Assembly (NCBI GenBank): GCA_023437285.1
Contig: JAEZGP010000461.1
Coordinates: 1-7,864 of the forward strand
Direction of reading: 5' to 3'
Source of the DNA: Actinomycetes bacterium
GTDB taxonomy: Bacteria; Actinomycetota; Actinomycetes; Mycobacteriales; Micromonosporaceae
Length of the DNA: 7,864 nt
Shown here: positions 6,328 to 7,864 of the stretch, one piece after another
Position numbering within the stretch: the stretch's first letter is position 1
Layout of the letters: every line of letters begins with the position of its first letter
Position numbers and translations under genes: made by a program
The notes under the pieces: model-generated
Database searches by the model: none
The model's input: only the letters and a program-made list of their open reading frames with translations
What the model was told of the DNA's origin: nothing

Positions 6328-6358
6328 GGCCCCGGCCTACCGGGGGGCGCCGGTGGCC
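6328..6358. terminator. Candidate bidirectional terminator between trx and the L,D-transpeptidase gene
   Basis: CCCCGG, loop CCTA, CCGGGG (6330-6345) is a perfect 6-bp stem. A wider imperfect pairing of GGCC/CGGC with GCCG/GGCC spans 6328-6358. It lies in the 113-bp gap between the convergent gene ends at 6283 and 6397 and could serve both. No T tract is present on either strand. The rest of the gap shows nothing else. Confidence 0.5.
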
Positions 6359-6396
6359 GGGGATCAGGCGGTCGCGGGGGTCTGCGTGCCCTCGCT

Positions 6397-7695
6397 CTAC
6401 TGCGGGTCGACCGGCAGGGCGCTGCCCGCGGTCCACTTCTTCCAGCTGATCTGCCAGTCGCCCAGGCCGTCGCGCGGGTCCAGGTTCTTTCCGGTGTTCT
6501 TCACGTCGATGATGTCGCCGGGCCGGAAGGTGTCGAACATCCAGTTGATGTACGCCGGGCCGATGTTGATGCAGCCGTGTGAGGTGTTCACCTTGCCGTG
6601 CTGCGGGATGTTCCAGTCGGCCATGTGGAAGAACTCGCCCGAGTTGGAGATCCGGACGGCCTTCTTGATCAACGTGTCGTAGTAGTTCGGCGACTTCTTG
6701 TCGGTGATGCCGAAGCTCGCCGACGTCATCCGGTACTCCTGGTGCTTCTGCATCACCACGTGCACGCCGGAGTACGTGCGGAAGTCGATCAGCTCGCCGT
6801 TGGCGCCCTTCTCGACCTGGTCCTTGCCGAGGCTCACCGGGATGCCGGCGGTCACGTCCCGGCCGTTGATCTTCTTGACCTGCTTGCCGTCGACGTAGAC
6901 CTTCATGCGCTTGGTCTTGGCGTCGGCGATCGCGATGTGCGACTCACCGATCTTGAACGTGGCGGAGACGTCCTCCTGGCCGTACAGGCCGTTGCCCAGG
7001 TTCTTGCCGTAGACGTTGGCCTTCACCGTCACCTTGGTGCCCGCCGGCCAGTACTCCTTGGGCCGCCAGTGCACCTCGCGGTTGTCGAACCAGTGCCAGG
7101 CGCCGTAGACCGGCGGATCAGTCGTCACCGACAGGGCCTTCTGCGCCGCCTTCTTGTCCTTGATCGGCTCGTCGAACCAGACCGTGATCGGCTGGCCGAC
7201 GCCGAAGGTGCCACCGTTGAGCAGGGTGGCGTAGTTGGCCCGCAGGTAGGGCAGCGTCAGGTTGCTCGGCTTGACCGTGCGGAACTTGGTCGTCTCGTCG
7301 TACTGCTTGCCGTCGACGCCGGTCGCCGTCACCTTCATGGTGTACGCCTTGTCGTACCCGAGCTTCTCGGTGGCGGTCCAGGTGCGCTTCTCAGCGTCGT
7401 ACGTGCCCTTGACGACCTTGCCGGCCGCGTTGGTGAGCTTCACGTCGGTCAGGGTGCCGCCGGTGATCTCGGCCTTGATCGGCGCGGCCGGCGAGACGTT
7501 CTTGGCGTTGGCCGCGGGCGAGACCTTCAACGCGGACACCGCCGCGCCACCCGAGGCGCCGGGGCTGGCGGTCGCGTCGCCCGGCGACTGCCACTTCGCG
7601 CCGGCGGAGGAGCCACAGGCCCCGGTTAAGGCGACCGCCGCCGTCAGCGCAAGCGCGGCAGCGATCCGCCGCCCGAACCGACCAGACCGCACCAT
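6397..7695 (-). CDS. L,D-transpeptidase lipoprotein, LdtMt2-like (Ig-like domains plus YkuD)
   Basis: The enzyme makes 3-3 (meso-DAP to meso-DAP) peptidoglycan cross-links outside the membrane, and such enzymes are inhibited mainly by carbapenems. The 432-residue product has a lipoprotein-type signal (RSGRFGRR, a hydrophobic stretch 11-24, then LTGAC with C27). The -3 residue is T, slightly off the standard lipobox. A short Ser/Ala/Gly/Pro linker follows (about 28-52), then two Ig-like domains (about 53-142 and 143-249). The YkuD catalytic domain (about 250-398) has H357, then SHGCIN with H373, G374 and catalytic C375. The 18-residue spacing from first His to Cys matches LdtMt2. The tail DWQISWKKW (413-421) resembles the tryptophan-rich C-terminal segment of that enzyme. 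ATG 7695 is supported by a strong Shine-Dalgarno. It stands alone and is convergent to trx. Several paralogues are usual in actinobacteria, so no symbol is given. Confidence 0.95.
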   Translation of the reverse strand: MVRSGRFGRRIAAALALTAAVALTGACGSSAGAKWQSPGDATASPGASGGAAVSALKVSPAANAKNVSPAAPIKAEITGGTLTDVKLTNAAGKVVKGTYDAEKRTWTATEKLGYDKAYTMKVTATGVDGKQYDETTKFRTVKPSNLTLPYLRANYATLLNGGTFGVGQPITVWFDEPIKDKKAAQKALSVTTDPPVYGAWHWFDNREVHWRPKEYWPAGTKVTVKANVYGKNLGNGLYGQEDVSATFKIGESHIAIADAKTKRMKVYVDGKQVKKINGRDVTAGIPVSLGKDQVEKGANGELIDFRTYSGVHVVMQKHQEYRMTSASFGITDKKSPNYYDTLIKKAVRISNSGEFFHMADWNIPQHGKVNTSHGCINIGPAYINWMFDTFRPGDIIDVKNTGKNLDPRDGLGDWQISWKKWTAGSALPVDPQ

Positions 7696-7700
7696 GACGA

Positions 7701-7708
7701 CTCCTCCC
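7701..7708 (-). promoter_or_regulatory. L,D-transpeptidase ribosome binding site
   Basis: On the minus strand GGGAGGAG lies five bases before ATG 7695. It is close to the ideal anti-16S match and settles the start. Confidence 0.85.
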
Positions 7709-7785
7709 GCACACCACCGACGGCGCGCGGGCGGAACAGGCCCTGGCCGCGCCTGACCCGGAGGCTACTTCGTCGTATCAAGGCC

Positions 7786-7814
7786 TGCATAGCCGCCGTA
7801 TCGGCAGTGAGCAA
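7786..7814 (-). promoter_or_regulatory. Weak candidate promoter for the L,D-transpeptidase gene
   Basis: On the minus strand TTGCTC (7809-7814) and TATGCA (7786-7791) are 17 bp apart, giving a leader of roughly 80 nt. The -10 lacks the final T of TANNNT. No gene is visible in 7696-7864 on either strand. Confidence 0.3.
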
Positions 7815-7864
7815 TTGCCCGGTTTGCCTTGCCGACACGGAACCTGGTTGCGGGCACCACCGGC

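Noticed and set aside
6598..7629. 343-codon plus-strand frame opposite the L,D-transpeptidase
   Set aside because: Low-complexity valine/leucine/arginine translation opposite a gene with full catalytic motifs.

Overview
The window is very GC-rich. It carries genes typical of a mycelial or soil actinomycete: a homodimeric actinobacterial-type pyruvate dehydrogenase E1, an alpha/beta-fused-type 2-oxoacid dehydrogenase E1, a lipoprotein L,D-transpeptidase of the LdtMt2 kind, a small MerR regulator and a thioredoxin. Protein style and codon use suggest Actinomycetota, perhaps Micromonosporaceae. The family is an inference from general resemblance, not from a search.

Layout. Positions 1-1160 (minus) hold the N-terminal part of a thiamine-diphosphate (TPP) dependent E1 that runs off the left edge. 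Positions 1161-2132 have no believable gene. They contain two linked repeat arrays: about 17 units of 41-42 bp, each centred on a TGTGCACA/TGCGCA-type dyad, and then about six shorter units of 24-28 bp that look like the same unit without the dyad core. Positions 2133-2594 (minus) encode a YjbQ/UPF0047 protein. It diverges from aceE (2735-5494, plus) across a 140-bp gap that holds an inverted repeat and a leader hairpin. aceE ends in a strong 12-bp stem terminator. merR (5586-5969) and a thioredoxin gene (5948-6283) overlap and form a small redox or stress operon. A convergent L,D-transpeptidase gene (6397-7695, minus) closes the window, with its leader region at the right edge.

How the genes fit together. 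Two TPP enzymes of different architecture, feeding acyl groups into 2-oxoacid dehydrogenase complexes, flank a YjbQ gene. Some YjbQ members have a secondary thiamine-phosphate synthase activity, so a thiamine-linked neighbourhood is possible but unproven. The MerR protein has a C-terminal cysteine cluster encoded where its gene overlaps the thioredoxin gene, which fits a thiol- or metal-responsive switch. The transpeptidase is a separate cell-wall gene.

The most unusual part is the repeat region at about 1225-2070. The unit spacing is close to four helical turns, the outermost dyads are the most symmetric, and the second array looks like a precise loss (or pre-insertion state) of the dyad core. 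The mixed 41/42-bp spacing argues against the long repetitive reading frames there being proteins.
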